Assembly (NCBI RefSeq): GCF_001463705.1
Contig: NZ_BBWH01000048.1
Span: 61,884 to 125,883 of the forward strand
Direction: 5' to 3'
DNA: 64,000 nt
Origin: Aureimonas sp. AU12
GTDB lineage: Bacteria > Pseudomonadota > Alphaproteobacteria > Rhizobiales > Rhizobiaceae
The translations under genes and the position numbers were made by a program. The notes below the pieces were generated by a model that saw only the letters and a list, made by a program, of their open reading frames with translations, made no database searches and had not been told where the DNA came from. Below, piece by piece: positions 1 to 9,450 of this stretch (positions are counted from its first letter, which is position 1; every line of letters begins with the position of its first letter).

Positions 1-120
1 TTCAACGCGCAACGCTACTTCATGACCAACCCGAGCCTCTCGGGACGCGGGAAAGCCCTGAAATCGAATGCTCCGAAGCTTATCGCCAGACAACGTGCCG
101 AGCACTCCCGTTTCGACTGA
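1..120 (+). CDS. ppk: Polyphosphate kinase, C-terminal end (partial)
   Basis: Reading frame 1 is open from the left edge to a TGA at 118-120 and encodes a 39-residue tail containing [12 protein letters not shown], which I recognise as the conserved C-terminus of rhizobial polyphosphate kinase 1. PPK1 transfers the gamma-phosphate of ATP onto polyphosphate. Only the end is in the window, so no catalytic histidine can be checked. It overlaps the start of ppx by about 50 bases. The ppk-ppx order is classical, which supports the call. The family assignment rests on this short tail and on context. Confidence 0.72.
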   Translation, partial: FNAQRYFMTNPSLSGRGKALKSNAPKLIARQRAEHSRFD

Positions 121-1627
121 CCCCACCCCGCACGGACGCATACCCGGCCGCACGCCCGTGGCCGTGGTGGATATCGGCTCCAATTCGGTGCGCCTCGTCA
201 TCTACGAGGGCAACACGCGCGCCCCGACCGTGCTGTTCAACGAGAAGGTGCTGAGCGGTCTCGGGCGCGGCCTCGCGCAGACCAACCGGCTGGACGACAA
301 GGCCGTGGCGAGCGCGCTCTCGGCGCTGTCGCGGTTTCGCGCCCTGTGCGACCAGTCGGGCGTCACGGAGATCCATCCGATCGCGACGGCGGCGGCCCGC
401 GAGGCCACCAACGGGCCGGACTTCGTACGCGCCGCGGAAGCCGCGATCGGCTGCCCGATCACCATCCTGTCGGGCGCCGACGAGGCGCATTTCGCGGCCG
501 AGGGCGTCGTCTCCGGGTTCCATGCGCCCGATGGCATCGCCGGCGATCTCGGCGGCGGCTCGCTGGAGATCGTCGACATCGCGCGAGGTCAGATCGGGAA
601 GGGCGTCACCATGCCGCTCGGCGGCCTGCGCCTGCAGGACCTCTCGGGCAACGACGTGGGCAAGGCCCGCGCGATCGCGGAAAGCCATGTGATCGCCACG
701 GGTTTCGCGGGGGTAGCGACGGGGCGGCCTTTCTTCGCCGTTGGCGGGACCTGGCGCAACCTCTTCAAGCTGCACATGGAGCAGACCGGCTATCCGCTAC
801 ACGTGATGCATGGCTACTGCGTCAAGCCCGCGGGCATTGCCGACTTTCTCGCTTCGGTGATCAAGGCCGACCCGGACAAGCTGCCCGGCATCGCCGCGAT
901 CTCGCGCAGCCGTCGCGCGCTGCTGGCCTTCGGCGCCGTGACGCTGCAGGCCGTCATCACCCACCTGAAGCCGTCGGAGATCGTGCTCTCGGCCTACGGG
1001 GTGCGCGAGGGCTATCTCCACGGTCGGCTCGACGAGACCGAGAAGGCCAAGGATCCGCTGATGGAAGCGGCGCACGAACTTTCGTTCCTGCGCTCGCGCT
1101 CGCCGCTCCACAACGAGGAACTCGTGGAGTGGACCTCGCGCACCTTCGCCTCGCTCGGCATCGCCGAGACGCCGGGCGAGGAGCGGCTGCGCAAGGCCGC
1201 CTGCCTGCTGACGGACATTTCCTGGCGCGCCCATCCCGACTACCGGGGGCGCCAGAGCATGTCGATCATCGTCAACGCCAACTTTCCGGCGGTCGACCAT
1301 GCCGGCCGGGCCTATCTCGGCCTCGCCAATTATTACCGCTACGAGGGCACGTTCGATCCCGACTCGATCGCCAACATGGGCCACGTCGTCGAAGCCCGCA
1401 CGCTGACGCTGGCGCGCATTCTCGCCTCGCTCTTCCGCGTCACATACCTGCTGACGGCCGCAATGCCCGGTGTGCTCGAGCGCCTGCGCTGGGCGCAGGA
1501 TCCGCGCGGCGGCTTCACCCTCGTCATCCCAAAGGATCTTTCCGGCCTCATGGGCGAGCGCCCCGAGGCCCGGCTTCAGTCCTTCGCCAAGATCATCGAG
1601 CGGACGCTGCGGATGGAAGTTCGCTGA
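68..1627 (+). CDS. ppx: Exopolyphosphatase / guanosine pentaphosphatase (Ppx/GppA family)
   Basis: Ppx/GppA proteins remove terminal phosphates from polyphosphate or convert pppGpp to ppGpp. The actin-like ATPase fold shows its first phosphate motif at about residues 32-48 ([16 protein letters not shown]) and its second at about 159-171 ([11 protein letters not shown]). At 519 residues the protein has the usual length of alphaproteobacterial Ppx, with a C-terminal helical extension. It follows ppk with an overlap, so the two are probably co-transcribed and coupled. The ATG at 68 gives the longest form; a GTG at 95 in the same frame is an alternative, and neither has a strong ribosome binding site. 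A terminator follows at 1654-1685. Which of the two phosphatase activities dominates cannot be read from sequence. Confidence 0.93.
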   Translation: MLRSLSPDNVPSTPVSTDPTPHGRIPGRTPVAVVDIGSNSVRLVIYEGNTRAPTVLFNEKVLSGLGRGLAQTNRLDDKAVASALSALSRFRALCDQSGVTEIHPIATAAAREATNGPDFVRAAEAAIGCPITILSGADEAHFAAEGVVSGFHAPDGIAGDLGGGSLEIVDIARGQIGKGVTMPLGGLRLQDLSGNDVGKARAIAESHVIATGFAGVATGRPFFAVGGTWRNLFKLHMEQTGYPLHVMHGYCVKPAGIADFLASVIKADPDKLPGIAAISRSRRALLAFGAVTLQAVITHLKPSEIVLSAYGVREGYLHGRLDETEKAKDPLMEAAHELSFLRSRSPLHNEELVEWTSRTFASLGIAETPGEERLRKAACLLTDISWRAHPDYRGRQSMSIIVNANFPAVDHAGRAYLGLANYYRYEGTFDPDSIANMGHVVEARTLTLARILASLFRVTYLLTAAMPGVLERLRWAQDPRGGFTLVIPKDLSGLMGERPEARLQSFAKIIERTLRMEVR

Positions 1628-1653
1628 TACCGGCCGCGAATTCTAAAGTGAGG

Positions 1654-1685
1654 GCAGGGCGGCGCGGGGCCGCCCTGCTGATTTT
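1654..1685 (+). terminator. Rho-independent terminator after ppx
   Basis: Ten-base stem GCAGGGCGGC (1654-1663) pairs with GCCGCCCTGC (1669-1678) around a five-base loop and is followed by a short T run (1682-1685). It lies between the convergent ppx and RCC1-RTX genes. Confidence 0.75.
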
Positions 1686-3820
1686 CAGACGAAGGCGAAG
1701 TCGTCGGCCGTAAGGTTGGCGAGACGCTGGTTGGCCAGCGTCAACGTATCATCCTCGCCGAGAGCGATCACCACGTCGAGGCCGACCTGCCGGGCGTCCG
1801 CCATCACGGCGGCGTAGTCGGTGAAGATCTCGGACGAGAACTCGATCCGGTCGGACGTGGCGCCGGTGGCCGAGAAGTCCTTGATCACGTCGTCGCCCGA
1901 CCCCGCCGCGAAGACGAACACATCGCGCCCCGCACCGCCGGCCAGGAGATCATTGCCGGCGCCGCCGACCAGCCGGTCGTTGCCGGTGCTGCCCGAGAGG
2001 ACGTCGTCGCCGTCGCCGCCTTCGAGGCGATCGTCGCCGGCCGCGCCGTCGAGCGAGTCGGCCCCGCCGCCGCCGATCAGCGTGTCGTTGCCGGCGTCGC
2101 CGCGCAGGATGTCGTCGTCCGCGCCGCCATCGACGAGATCGTTGCCAACGCCGCCTTCCAGCTTGTCGCGCCCGGCGCCGCCTTCGATGCGATCGTCGTC
2201 GGCCCCGCCGAGGAGCACGTCGGCCCCCGCACCGCCGATGAGCGTGTCATTGCCGCTAAGGCCCGCCAGGATGTCGTCGCCCATGCCGCCGTCGAAGGCT
2301 TCGGCCGCCGCGGTCCCCGTGATCCGGTCGCGCCCGCTGCCGAAGACGAAGCCTTCGATGCCGCTGAAGGTCTGCAGCCCGATGCCGGTGCCGGACGCCA
2401 TGCCGGCCGTGAGATCGAGCGTGATTGCGTCGGTCGCGGCCGACAGGTCCAGCGTGTCGAAGCCACCGCGCCCGAAGATCGTGTCCGCTCCGAGACCGGC
2501 ATGGATCACGTCGTCGCCGAGCCCGGCGTCGAGACGGTCGCCGCCCGTGCTGCCGGTCAGGCTGTCGTTGCCGGCAAAGCCGTAGACGGAGTAGCCGACG
2601 ATGCCGGCCTCAACTGCGCCGGCGATGAGAACCGAACCGGTGGTTTGGTCGTTGGAGCCGTCCACGAGCACGGCATGTCCATCGCCGGGCACGGGAATGA
2701 GCACGGCGGCGCTGGCGCGATCGGCGTCGGCCTGCAGGAAGCCGAGGCGGCCGTCGGCGGTCGCGCCGACGCCGTAGGTGTTGCCGGCGGCATCGACCAT
2801 CAGTGCGTGATTGGGGCCGCTGACGATGTCGACGATGTCGATCCCGTCGAGCCCTTCGATGCGGCGGGGCGTGACGACCGTGTCCTCGAGCGTCGAGTCC
2901 AGCCAGCCCTGGTCACCCCAAGTCCAGACCTCGCCGTCCGCGGTCAGCGCGATCACCCAGCGCGAGCCGACATGGATCTCGACGATGCCGGCCGGCAGCC
3001 CTTCGATGAGGGTCGGCGTCGCCGAGTTCCCGCCGCTATAGTTCGTCAGCGTCCCATCGGCCTGCGCGGTGCCCTTGAGCAGCTGGCCGAAATCCGACTG
3101 GCCCCAACCATAGACGGCGCCGGTCGCGGTGATGGCGAAGGCGGTGTTGGTGCCGGCTTCGACCGAAACGACTTCGCCGGGAATGTCGACGAGAACCGGC
3201 GTATCGGCGCGCCGCAATCCGGCGGCGTTCGGGCCGATCTGCTGCTGGACGTTGCTGCCCATGGCGTAGACCTCGCCGCTATCGGTCAGCACCAGCGTGA
3301 AGGAGGTGCCGGTCGAGACGGACGCGACCTTGGCGCCGCCGAAGGCACTCGACGAAACGGCGATGGGCGCGCCCTGGTTGACGAGATTGCCGATGCCGAG
3401 CTGGCCGTTGGTGTTCTGACCCCAGCCGTAAAGGATGCCGTCGGCCGACACCGCGTAGCTCGCGCCGTTGCCCATCAGGATCGACGCGATGTCGATGCCG
3501 TCCAGCCCCGCGACCTTCGTCGGCACGAGGCTCTCGGTGTTGGCGGTGCTGCCATGGCCGAGCTTGCCGAGATTGTTGTCGCCCCAGGTGTAGACCTCGC
3601 CCTCCGCCGTGAGGAAGGCGCCGTGCAACTGCCCGGCCGAGAGGCCGACGATCGTTCCGGTAAACCCGTCCGGCAGGTTGATCGCCTCGAGCGTCGTCAA
3701 CTCGGCCTCGGTGCCGTTTCCGCGAGCGAGCTGGCTGTTGGTGTTCTCGCCGACCGAGAAGATCGTTCCATTTTGAAGAAAGATGGAATAATGATTGCCC
3801 GTACCGATAGTCTCGACCAT
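1685..3820 (-). CDS. Secreted RCC1-repeat / RTX calcium-binding fusion protein
   Basis: The 711-residue product has two halves. Residues 1-380 hold repeats of the RCC1/Alpha-tubulin-suppressor type (recurrent VYxWGxxxxGQLG-like segments), which fold as a beta-propeller. About residues 410-620 hold glycine/aspartate nonapeptides of the RTX type (GGxGxDxLx), which bind calcium. The C-terminus ends in LTADDFAFV, the usual form of an uncleaved type I secretion signal. There is no N-terminal signal peptide. I chose the ATG at 3820 because AGAGGGA sits seven bases upstream; a longer frame to 3877 adds 19 residues with no ribosome binding site. The gene separates ppx from rnd, which are normally close in this order, suggesting insertion into the backbone. 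No type I secretion genes are nearby. Role unknown; adhesin or matrix protein is an inference. Confidence 0.88.
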   Translation of the reverse strand: MVETIGTGNHYSIFLQNGTIFSVGENTNSQLARGNGTEAELTTLEAINLPDGFTGTIVGLSAGQLHGAFLTAEGEVYTWGDNNLGKLGHGSTANTESLVPTKVAGLDGIDIASILMGNGASYAVSADGILYGWGQNTNGQLGIGNLVNQGAPIAVSSSAFGGAKVASVSTGTSFTLVLTDSGEVYAMGSNVQQQIGPNAAGLRRADTPVLVDIPGEVVSVEAGTNTAFAITATGAVYGWGQSDFGQLLKGTAQADGTLTNYSGGNSATPTLIEGLPAGIVEIHVGSRWVIALTADGEVWTWGDQGWLDSTLEDTVVTPRRIEGLDGIDIVDIVSGPNHALMVDAAGNTYGVGATADGRLGFLQADADRASAAVLIPVPGDGHAVLVDGSNDQTTGSVLIAGAVEAGIVGYSVYGFAGNDSLTGSTGGDRLDAGLGDDVIHAGLGADTIFGRGGFDTLDLSAATDAITLDLTAGMASGTGIGLQTFSGIEGFVFGSGRDRITGTAAAEAFDGGMGDDILAGLSGNDTLIGGAGADVLLGGADDDRIEGGAGRDKLEGGVGNDLVDGGADDDILRGDAGNDTLIGGGGADSLDGAAGDDRLEGGDGDDVLSGSTGNDRLVGGAGNDLLAGGAGRDVFVFAAGSGDDVIKDFSATGATSDRIEFSSEIFTDYAAVMADARQVGLDVVIALGEDDTLTLANQRLANLTADDFAFV

Positions 3821-4143
3821 GTGATCCCTCTGAAAAGACGGCATCCACAGTCGTGCAGGCGCAGTTCTTCGACCCAACGACTGGAGATAGTCTGGAATAG
3901 TTCTAAGGCTTGCTTGCGCTGTGGTGCAAACGTGCTTTACGAAAGATGACTGATCGAGTCAACTTTAGATCCGAGCGCTGACGGGCTCGCGGTTCGCCGG
4001 GCGGGGCGCAACCGTGCGATCGGCACGCGGATCGGTTCGAAGAGTCGGGTTGGGAGATGCGGAGCGCGTGCCGGCAGAGGGGCGAACGCAACGACCGTTC
4101 GGTCCGGACGGATTGGCACGCCGGGCCGAAAGGGGAGGCGGCG
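3821..4143. other. Intergenic region between rnd and the RCC1-RTX gene
   Basis: 323 bases without a supportable gene. The part next to the RTX gene (3830-3960) is more AT-rich than its surroundings and probably holds its leftward promoter, but I cannot pick out convincing -35/-10 boxes. The rest is GC-rich and featureless. Confidence 0.5.
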
Positions 4144-5298
4144 TCAGTCGAGCGCGACGACCTCGACGCGGCGGTTGCGATAAACGAGGGCCGACTTGCC
4201 TTCGAGAAGTTCGAGCGCGCGCGTGCCGAACAGGTCGCGGCGCCAGCCCTTGAGGACCGCCACGTCGGCGCCTTCGCCATCGACCGCCAGCTTCTCCAGA
4301 TCGTCGCCCGAGGCGATGAGGCGCCCGGCGACGCCGCGCTCCTCCACCACGATCTTGAGGAGAACGCGCAGGAACTCGACTGCCGACGCCGTGCCTTCCG
4401 GCAGGTTCGGGGCTTTTGGAACCGGCGGCAGCTCGTCCTTCGGGATGGCCGCGGCGCGGGCGACGGCGGCGAGGATCTCGCGGCCGGCGCTGGAGCGCTC
4501 GAACCCCTTCGACACCGTCCGCAGGCGGGCCAGTGCCGCTTCGTCGCGCGGCTGCTGCTGCGCGATCTCGTAGACCGCGTCGTCTTTCAGCACGCGCGAG
4601 CGCGGCTGGTCGCGCTGACGCGCCTCGCGCTCGCGCCAGGCCGCGACCTCCTTCAGCACCGCAAGCTCGATGGGCTTGCGGATGCGCAGCTTCAGCCGCC
4701 GCCAGGCGTCGTCGGGATGAATGTCGTAGGTCTTCGGGTCGGACAGCACGGCCATCTCGTCTTCGAGCCAGTCCTCGCGCTTCTCGATAGCCAGCGCCTT
4801 GCCGAGGAAGCGATAGGCGTCGCGCAGATAGGTCACGTCGGCGAGCGCATAGTCGAGCTGCTCGGTGGAGAGCGGCCGGCGGCGCCAGTCGGTGAACCGC
4901 GAGGTCTTGTCGATGCGCCCGTTCGAGGTGCGCGCTACCAGCTGGTCGTAGGCGATGGATTCGCCGAAGCCGCAGACCATGGCGGCGACCTGCGTGTCGA
5001 ACAACGGCGCCGGGATCAGCCCGCCGAGCTTGTGGATGATTTCGATGTCCTGCCGCGCGGCATGGAACACCTTCAAGACCTTGGGGTCGGCCATGAGAGC
5101 GAAGAACGGCGCGAGGTCGATGCCCTCGGCGAGGGGATCGACCAGCACCGCCAGATCGTCCGACGCCATCTGGATCAGGCAGAGCTCCGGCCAGAAGGTC
5201 GTCTCGCGGATGAACTCGGTGTCGACCGTGACGAACTCGGCCTTTGCGAGGGTCTTGCAGGCGTCCGCAAGGGCGGTGGTCGTGGTGATCGGCTCCAT
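4144..5298 (-). CDS. rnd: Ribonuclease D
   Basis: RNase D is a 3'-5' exoribonuclease that trims tRNA precursors. The N-terminal DEDD exonuclease domain shows motif I (VDTEF, about residue 27) and motif III (DYALADVTYL), with the tyrosine of the DEDDy subclass, followed by an HRDC domain near residues 205-285. The 384-residue length is normal. The ATG at 5298 is preferred because AAGGAA lies just upstream; a start at 5334 would add 12 residues without that site. The gene faces away from aspS across a roughly 235-base gap, as in related genomes. Confidence 0.93.
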   Translation of the reverse strand: MEPITTTTALADACKTLAKAEFVTVDTEFIRETTFWPELCLIQMASDDLAVLVDPLAEGIDLAPFFALMADPKVLKVFHAARQDIEIIHKLGGLIPAPLFDTQVAAMVCGFGESIAYDQLVARTSNGRIDKTSRFTDWRRRPLSTEQLDYALADVTYLRDAYRFLGKALAIEKREDWLEDEMAVLSDPKTYDIHPDDAWRRLKLRIRKPIELAVLKEVAAWREREARQRDQPRSRVLKDDAVYEIAQQQPRDEAALARLRTVSKGFERSSAGREILAAVARAAAIPKDELPPVPKAPNLPEGTASAVEFLRVLLKIVVEERGVAGRLIASGDDLEKLAVDGEGADVAVLKGWRRDLFGTRALELLEGKSALVYRNRRVEVVALD

Positions 5299-5533
5299 GC
5301 TTTCCTTATAGACCGTCTTTTCCGCCGGTTGCACGCCGAGCCCCCGCCCGGTGCCGCAATCCCCCGGTTTTGCGCCCGAGGCAGAGCCGCCGTCGGAAGG
5401 CGAAGGGCGTCGATTCTTGACAGATCAGGGCCTCCATGCGCTTTTCCGCGCGAAAACGGGGCGAGGGTCGTCGCCGCGGCGCCCGATCGCACGCGGCGGC
5501 CCGCCCGCCCGCCAGCCGAAAGAAGACCGAATC

Positions 5534-7378
5534 ATGCATCGCTACCGCAGCCACACCTGCGCCGACCTGCGCCCCGCCCATGTCGGCGAGACCGTCCGCC
5601 TGTCGGGCTGGGTGCATCGCGTTCGCGACCATGGCGGCCTGCTCTTCATCGACCTGCGCGACCATTACGGCCTCACCCAGATCGTCATCGACCCCGAATC
5701 CCCGGCCTTCAAGACGGCCGAGGCGGTGCGCAGCGAATGGGTGATCCGCGTCGACGGCACGGTGAAGGCGAGGACGCCGGAGACCATCAATGCCAAGCTG
5801 CCGACCGGCGAGGTCGAGATCTTCGCGCGAGAGATGGAAGTCCTGTCGCAATCGAAGGAACTGCCGCTCCCCGTTTTCGGCGAGCAGGAATATCCGGAGG
5901 ACGTGCGCCTCAAGTACCGCTTCCTCGACCTGCGCCGCGACACGCTGCACAAGAACATCGTGCGCCGCACGCAGATCATCGCCTCGATGCGCCGGCGCAT
6001 GACCGATACCGGTTTCACCGAATTCTCGACGCCGATCCTGACGGCCTCCTCGCCCGAGGGTGCGCGCGACTTCCTCGTGCCGAGCCGCATTCATCAGGGC
6101 AAGTTCTACGCGCTGCCCCAGGCGCCGCAGCAGTACAAGCAGCTGATCATGATGAGCGGCTTCGACCGCTACTTCCAGATCGCGCCCTGCTTCCGCGACG
6201 AGGACCCGCGGGCCGACCGCCTGCCGGGCGAATTCTACCAGCTCGACCTCGAGATGAGCTTCGTCGAGCAGGAGGATATCTTCCAGACGATGGAGCCGGT
6301 GATCCGCGGCATCTTCGAGGACTTCGCCGACGGAAAGCCGGTGTCGCAGACCTTCCGCCGCATCCCCTATGCCGACGCGATCCGCAAATACGGCTCCGAC
6401 AAGCCGGACCTGCGCAACCCCATCGAGATGGAGGCCGTGACCGAGCACTTCGCCGGTTCGGGCTTCAAGGTCTTCGCCGGCATGATCGCCAAGGACCCGG
6501 CCGTCGAGATCTGGGCGATTCCGGCGAAGACCGGCGGCAGCCGCGCCTTCTGCGACCGGATGAACGCCTGGGCGCAGGGCGAGGGCCAGCCCGGCCTCGG
6601 CTACATCTTCTGGCGCGAGAGCGCCTCATTCACCATCGAAGACGAGGAAGGGAAGCCCGCTTTCGGAGGCGATAACATTTGTAGTTTTGAGGGCAGCGGT
6701 CCGCTCGCAAAAAACATTGGCCCACTTCGAACAGAAAAATTGAGACGCCAGCTCGGCCTCGCCGCGGGCGATGCCTGCTTCTTCGTGGCCGGCGTGCCGA
6801 AGACCTTCGCGGCCTTTGCGGGCGCGGCGCGCACCCGCGTCGGCGAGGAGCTGAACCTCGTCGATCGCGAGCGCTTCGAGCTTGCCTGGATCATCGACTT
6901 CCCGTTCTACGAATGGGACGAGGACAACAAGAAGGTCGACTTCGCGCACAATCCCTTCTCGATGCCGCAGGGCGGGATCGAGGCGCTGGAAAGCCAGGAG
7001 CCCCTGTCGCTCAAGGCCTATCAGTACGACATCGTCTGCAACGGCTTCGAAATCGCGTCGGGCGGCATCCGCAACCAGCTGCCGGAGACGATGGTCAAGG
7101 CGTTCGAGATCGCCGGCTATTCGCGGAGCGATGTGGAAGAGCGTTTCGGGGCGCTCTACCGCGCCTTCCAGTACGGCGCGCCGCCGCATGGCGGCATGGC
7201 GGCGGGTGTCGATCGCATCGTGATGCTGCTTTGCGGCGTGAAGAACCTGCGCGAAATCACCATGTTCCCGATGAACCAGCAGGCGTTCGACCTCCTGATG
7301 AACGCCCCGTCGGACGCCTCGAACCCCCAGCTGCGCGATCTCGGCATCCGCGTCGCGCCGCAGGCCCCCAAGGCCTGA
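5534..7378 (+). CDS. aspS: Aspartate--tRNA ligase (probably non-discriminating)
   Basis: Class II synthetase of 614 residues with an N-terminal OB-fold anticodon domain, a catalytic core (motif 2 around [10 protein letters not shown]; motif 3 GVDRIVMLL) and the bacterial GAD insertion. The OB-fold carries [11 protein letters not shown]. The His-Gly-Gly here matches non-discriminating AspRS, which also charges tRNA-Asn for later amidation by GatCAB, whereas E. coli has Leu-Gly-Ser. The functional class is therefore an inference from one signature. The start at 5534 matches the family's N-terminus ([12 protein letters not shown]); an open frame back to 5351 has no homology. Codons 6659-6750 are strikingly AT-rich compared with the rest of the gene, although the protein there is conserved. 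Confidence 0.96.
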   Translation: MHRYRSHTCADLRPAHVGETVRLSGWVHRVRDHGGLLFIDLRDHYGLTQIVIDPESPAFKTAEAVRSEWVIRVDGTVKARTPETINAKLPTGEVEIFAREMEVLSQSKELPLPVFGEQEYPEDVRLKYRFLDLRRDTLHKNIVRRTQIIASMRRRMTDTGFTEFSTPILTASSPEGARDFLVPSRIHQGKFYALPQAPQQYKQLIMMSGFDRYFQIAPCFRDEDPRADRLPGEFYQLDLEMSFVEQEDIFQTMEPVIRGIFEDFADGKPVSQTFRRIPYADAIRKYGSDKPDLRNPIEMEAVTEHFAGSGFKVFAGMIAKDPAVEIWAIPAKTGGSRAFCDRMNAWAQGEGQPGLGYIFWRESASFTIEDEEGKPAFGGDNICSFEGSGPLAKNIGPLRTEKLRRQLGLAAGDACFFVAGVPKTFAAFAGAARTRVGEELNLVDRERFELAWIIDFPFYEWDEDNKKVDFAHNPFSMPQGGIEALESQEPLSLKAYQYDIVCNGFEIASGGIRNQLPETMVKAFEIAGYSRSDVEERFGALYRAFQYGAPPHGGMAAGVDRIVMLLCGVKNLREITMFPMNQQAFDLLMNAPSDASNPQLRDLGIRVAPQAPKA

Positions 7379-7405
7379 TCTACGTTTGGTCTGATGTTAG
7401 AGGAT

Positions 7406-7428
7406 AAGGGCGCTTCGGCGCCCTTTTT
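7406..7428. terminator. Terminator after aspS
   Basis: Eight-base stem AAGGGCGC / GCGCCCTT closed by a TTCG tetraloop, followed by a T run (7424-7428). It sits between aspS and the convergent 2H phosphoesterase gene, and the A run on the other side may let it work in both directions. Confidence 0.88.
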
Positions 7429-7952
7429 CATGGGGCCGCGAAGTCGAACGCGCCCGCCGCGTCCCACGGGCCGCCGCGGTAGCGCCAGAGGAGGAGGCCG
7501 GTGCCATCAGCCTCGAAGGGCTGGAATCCGGTGTGCAACTGCGCGAACAGGGCCTTGGCCTCGGCGGCGGGCGCCTTGTTCTGGATCGTGACATGGGCGG
7601 AAAAGCGCTGCGCGTCCTGCGGCGTCAGCCAGTTCGCCCAACGCCGCGCCAGCTCCGCTCGCACCGCGTCGAGCGCCGGGGATCGCACGGTGTAGGCCGT
7701 GCCGTAGCCGAGGAAGCGGAGCCCCTTGATCGAAAGCGGCAGCGGCCCCGCGGCGGCGGCCGCGACCTCGGCGAGATCGCTGCGGATCTGGCGCTCGCCA
7801 TCTGCGGGAAGCTTGTGGAACAGCGACAGATGGGCGGGGATCCTATTGCGCGCGGGCGGAAAGTGCCGGCGTCGCTCTGCGTCGAAGAGCGCGAAGCTCA
7901 CCTCGTCGAAGCGCAGCGTCAGGATGAAGGGGTCGGCAACGTCGTCGTTCAT
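7428..7952 (-). CDS. 2H phosphoesterase (2'-5' RNA ligase / cyclic phosphodiesterase family)
   Basis: A 174-residue protein with two histidine signatures, HLSLF (about residue 41) and HVTIQ (about residue 119), the H-x-S/T-x pair that defines the 2H superfamily (LigT/ThpR, cyclic nucleotide phosphodiesterases). These enzymes open 2',3'-cyclic phosphates or act on 2'-5' linked RNA; the substrate here is unknown. Length and motif spacing fit the family. The gene is downstream of the secreted protein gene on the same strand but separated from it by a terminator, so it probably has its own promoter. Confidence 0.85.
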   Translation of the reverse strand: MNDDVADPFILTLRFDEVSFALFDAERRRHFPPARNRIPAHLSLFHKLPADGERQIRSDLAEVAAAAAGPLPLSIKGLRFLGYGTAYTVRSPALDAVRAELARRWANWLTPQDAQRFSAHVTIQNKAPAAEAKALFAQLHTGFQPFEADGTGLLLWRYRGGPWDAAGAFDFAAP

Positions 7953-7963
7953 CCCGCTTCAAC

Positions 7964-7997
7964 GAAAACGCCGCCGACCCGTTGCCGGGCGGCGGCG
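7964..7997 (-). terminator. Terminator of the 8020-9213 gene
   Basis: Read leftward, a long stem (outer arms CGCCGCC/GGCGGCG at 7969-7975 and 7991-7997, inner arms CCCG/CGGG around TTGC) is followed by TTTT (complement of 7965-7968). It lies just past the stop of the secreted protein gene. Confidence 0.8.
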
Positions 7998-8019
7998 CTT
8001 CGTCGCGACGGCGAGAGGC

Positions 8020-9213
8020 TCAGTTGCCCGAGCGCACGTCCACGTTCAGCACCTGCGGCAGGGTCTGCGGGGCGCCCATCGCGGCGCCGATGATCTGCGT
8101 CGCGGGCACCGGGGCCGGCGGCGCGATGGCGATGCGCAGCGACTGCGGGTTCTGCAGGAAGTTGGTCAGGGCGCCCGCGACCTTCGTCTGGAAGTCGGGG
8201 TTCTGCAGGTAGGTCAGCGCCATCGGCATCATGCCGGTCAGCGACGAGACGAGCTGGTCGCGGCTCTGGCCGTTCTGCTTGGCGAAATAGTCGAGCAGCC
8301 GGTTGGTCAGCGAGCGGTCCTCGAAGGAAAGCTCGGCCGACTTCAGGTAGAGCTGCGAGATCAGGCCGATGATCGCCATGCCCGACCCGTCGGCATTGCC
8401 GCCCGACGCCTGCATCTGCTGCGAGAGCTGTGCCAGCGACTGGATGAAGCTCGGAGTGTAGCCGGTGATCGTGTATGAGAAGGCGAGTTCGCCGGCATTG
8501 TCGACCTCGAGCTGCAGCGGGTCGAGCTGCAGCATGCCGGTCTGCGGATCCCAGGCAGCGGTGCCGCTGAGGTCGCCGCTGACCTGCGGATAGCCGAGTT
8601 CGGCCAGCATCGCCGAACCCTGCGCCTCGCCCGAAGCCGTGGTATCGACGTTGAACTTGCCGACGTCGAAGGTCGAGCGATAGCCGCCGCCCGAGGTCTG
8701 TGCGTTCTGCAGGCGGACGTTCTCGACGGCGACCACCGACTTGCCGGCCTTCTCGATGCCGACGCCATCGACGACGGCGCGATCGAAGAAGAGCGGCGCG
8801 AGCGTTGCGGTCGTGTCGTTCGTGCCCTTCATCTCCAGCCCGTCGACGCTCGCGCCCGTCAGGGTGACGCGGACGCCGTCCTCGCTCTGGTCGACGTCGT
8901 CGAGCGCCACGCGGCTGGCACGCCAGCCCTCCGGCGTCGATCCCGTCACGGTCTCGAAGCGCACGTCGCCGAGACCAACGGGATCGGCCGCCGGGGCCGG
9001 GCCGGGGCGGTTCGACGTCACCTTGGCGTCGCGCAACACCACGTCTTCGCCCTCTGTGGCGACGCTGGCGAAGGTGAGGTTCACCGACTGGCCGGCCATC
9101 ACCGTCTTCAGACGGTCGGCGAAGGCCTGTCCGTCGACGGCGAGGGCCGAACTCGAACCGGCGAGAACGAGAGCCAGCCCCGCGAGGACGCTGCGTGTGG
9201 AAAAGACGGACAT
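8020..9213 (-). CDS. Secreted protein of unknown function
   Basis: 397 residues beginning with a typical Sec signal peptide (MSVFSTRSVLAGLALVLAG, cleavage predicted near SALA-VDG). The mature protein has long alternating beta-strand-like stretches and no catalytic motif I recognise. Similar secreted proteins occur in other Hyphomicrobiales, as far as I recall, without known function. The ATG at 9213 is chosen because it opens the signal peptide and has AAAGGTG eight bases upstream; a longer frame to 9345 does not look like protein. It is transcribed divergently from parC and ends at a strong terminator. Periplasmic location is inferred from the leader. Confidence 0.85.
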   Translation of the reverse strand: MSVFSTRSVLAGLALVLAGSSSALAVDGQAFADRLKTVMAGQSVNLTFASVATEGEDVVLRDAKVTSNRPGPAPAADPVGLGDVRFETVTGSTPEGWRASRVALDDVDQSEDGVRVTLTGASVDGLEMKGTNDTTATLAPLFFDRAVVDGVGIEKAGKSVVAVENVRLQNAQTSGGGYRSTFDVGKFNVDTTASGEAQGSAMLAELGYPQVSGDLSGTAAWDPQTGMLQLDPLQLEVDNAGELAFSYTITGYTPSFIQSLAQLSQQMQASGGNADGSGMAIIGLISQLYLKSAELSFEDRSLTNRLLDYFAKQNGQSRDQLVSSLTGMMPMALTYLQNPDFQTKVAGALTNFLQNPQSLRIAIAPPAPVPATQIIGAAMGAPQTLPQVLNVDVRSGN

Positions 9214-9450
9214 GCGGGACGCACCTTTCGGAAGGGGAAATCGGACGGACGGCGAGCGCCCGGACGGGCCGCATCGCGAATCCGCCGAGGAGAAGACGGC
9301 GAAGTCGCCCCTATTATGGCGGTTCGGGCGTCGAGGGGAAGCCATGGCCTCGCCTCACGAAAGGCTGTTCCCGCTGCATCGCCCGCGTGAGCCCTGTGCG
9401 GCTTTGTTCCGTTCTTGTTCCGACCTTGCGTTTCGGCTATCCAAAAGGGC

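Noticed and set aside
5417..5445. TTGACA as the -35 box of the aspS promoter
   Set aside because: No acceptable -10 hexamer at 16-18 bases; kept only as a possibility.
4057..6675. An 872-codon plus-strand frame across rnd and aspS
   Set aside because: Runs antisense through rnd and out of frame through aspS; both are clearly recognised genes.
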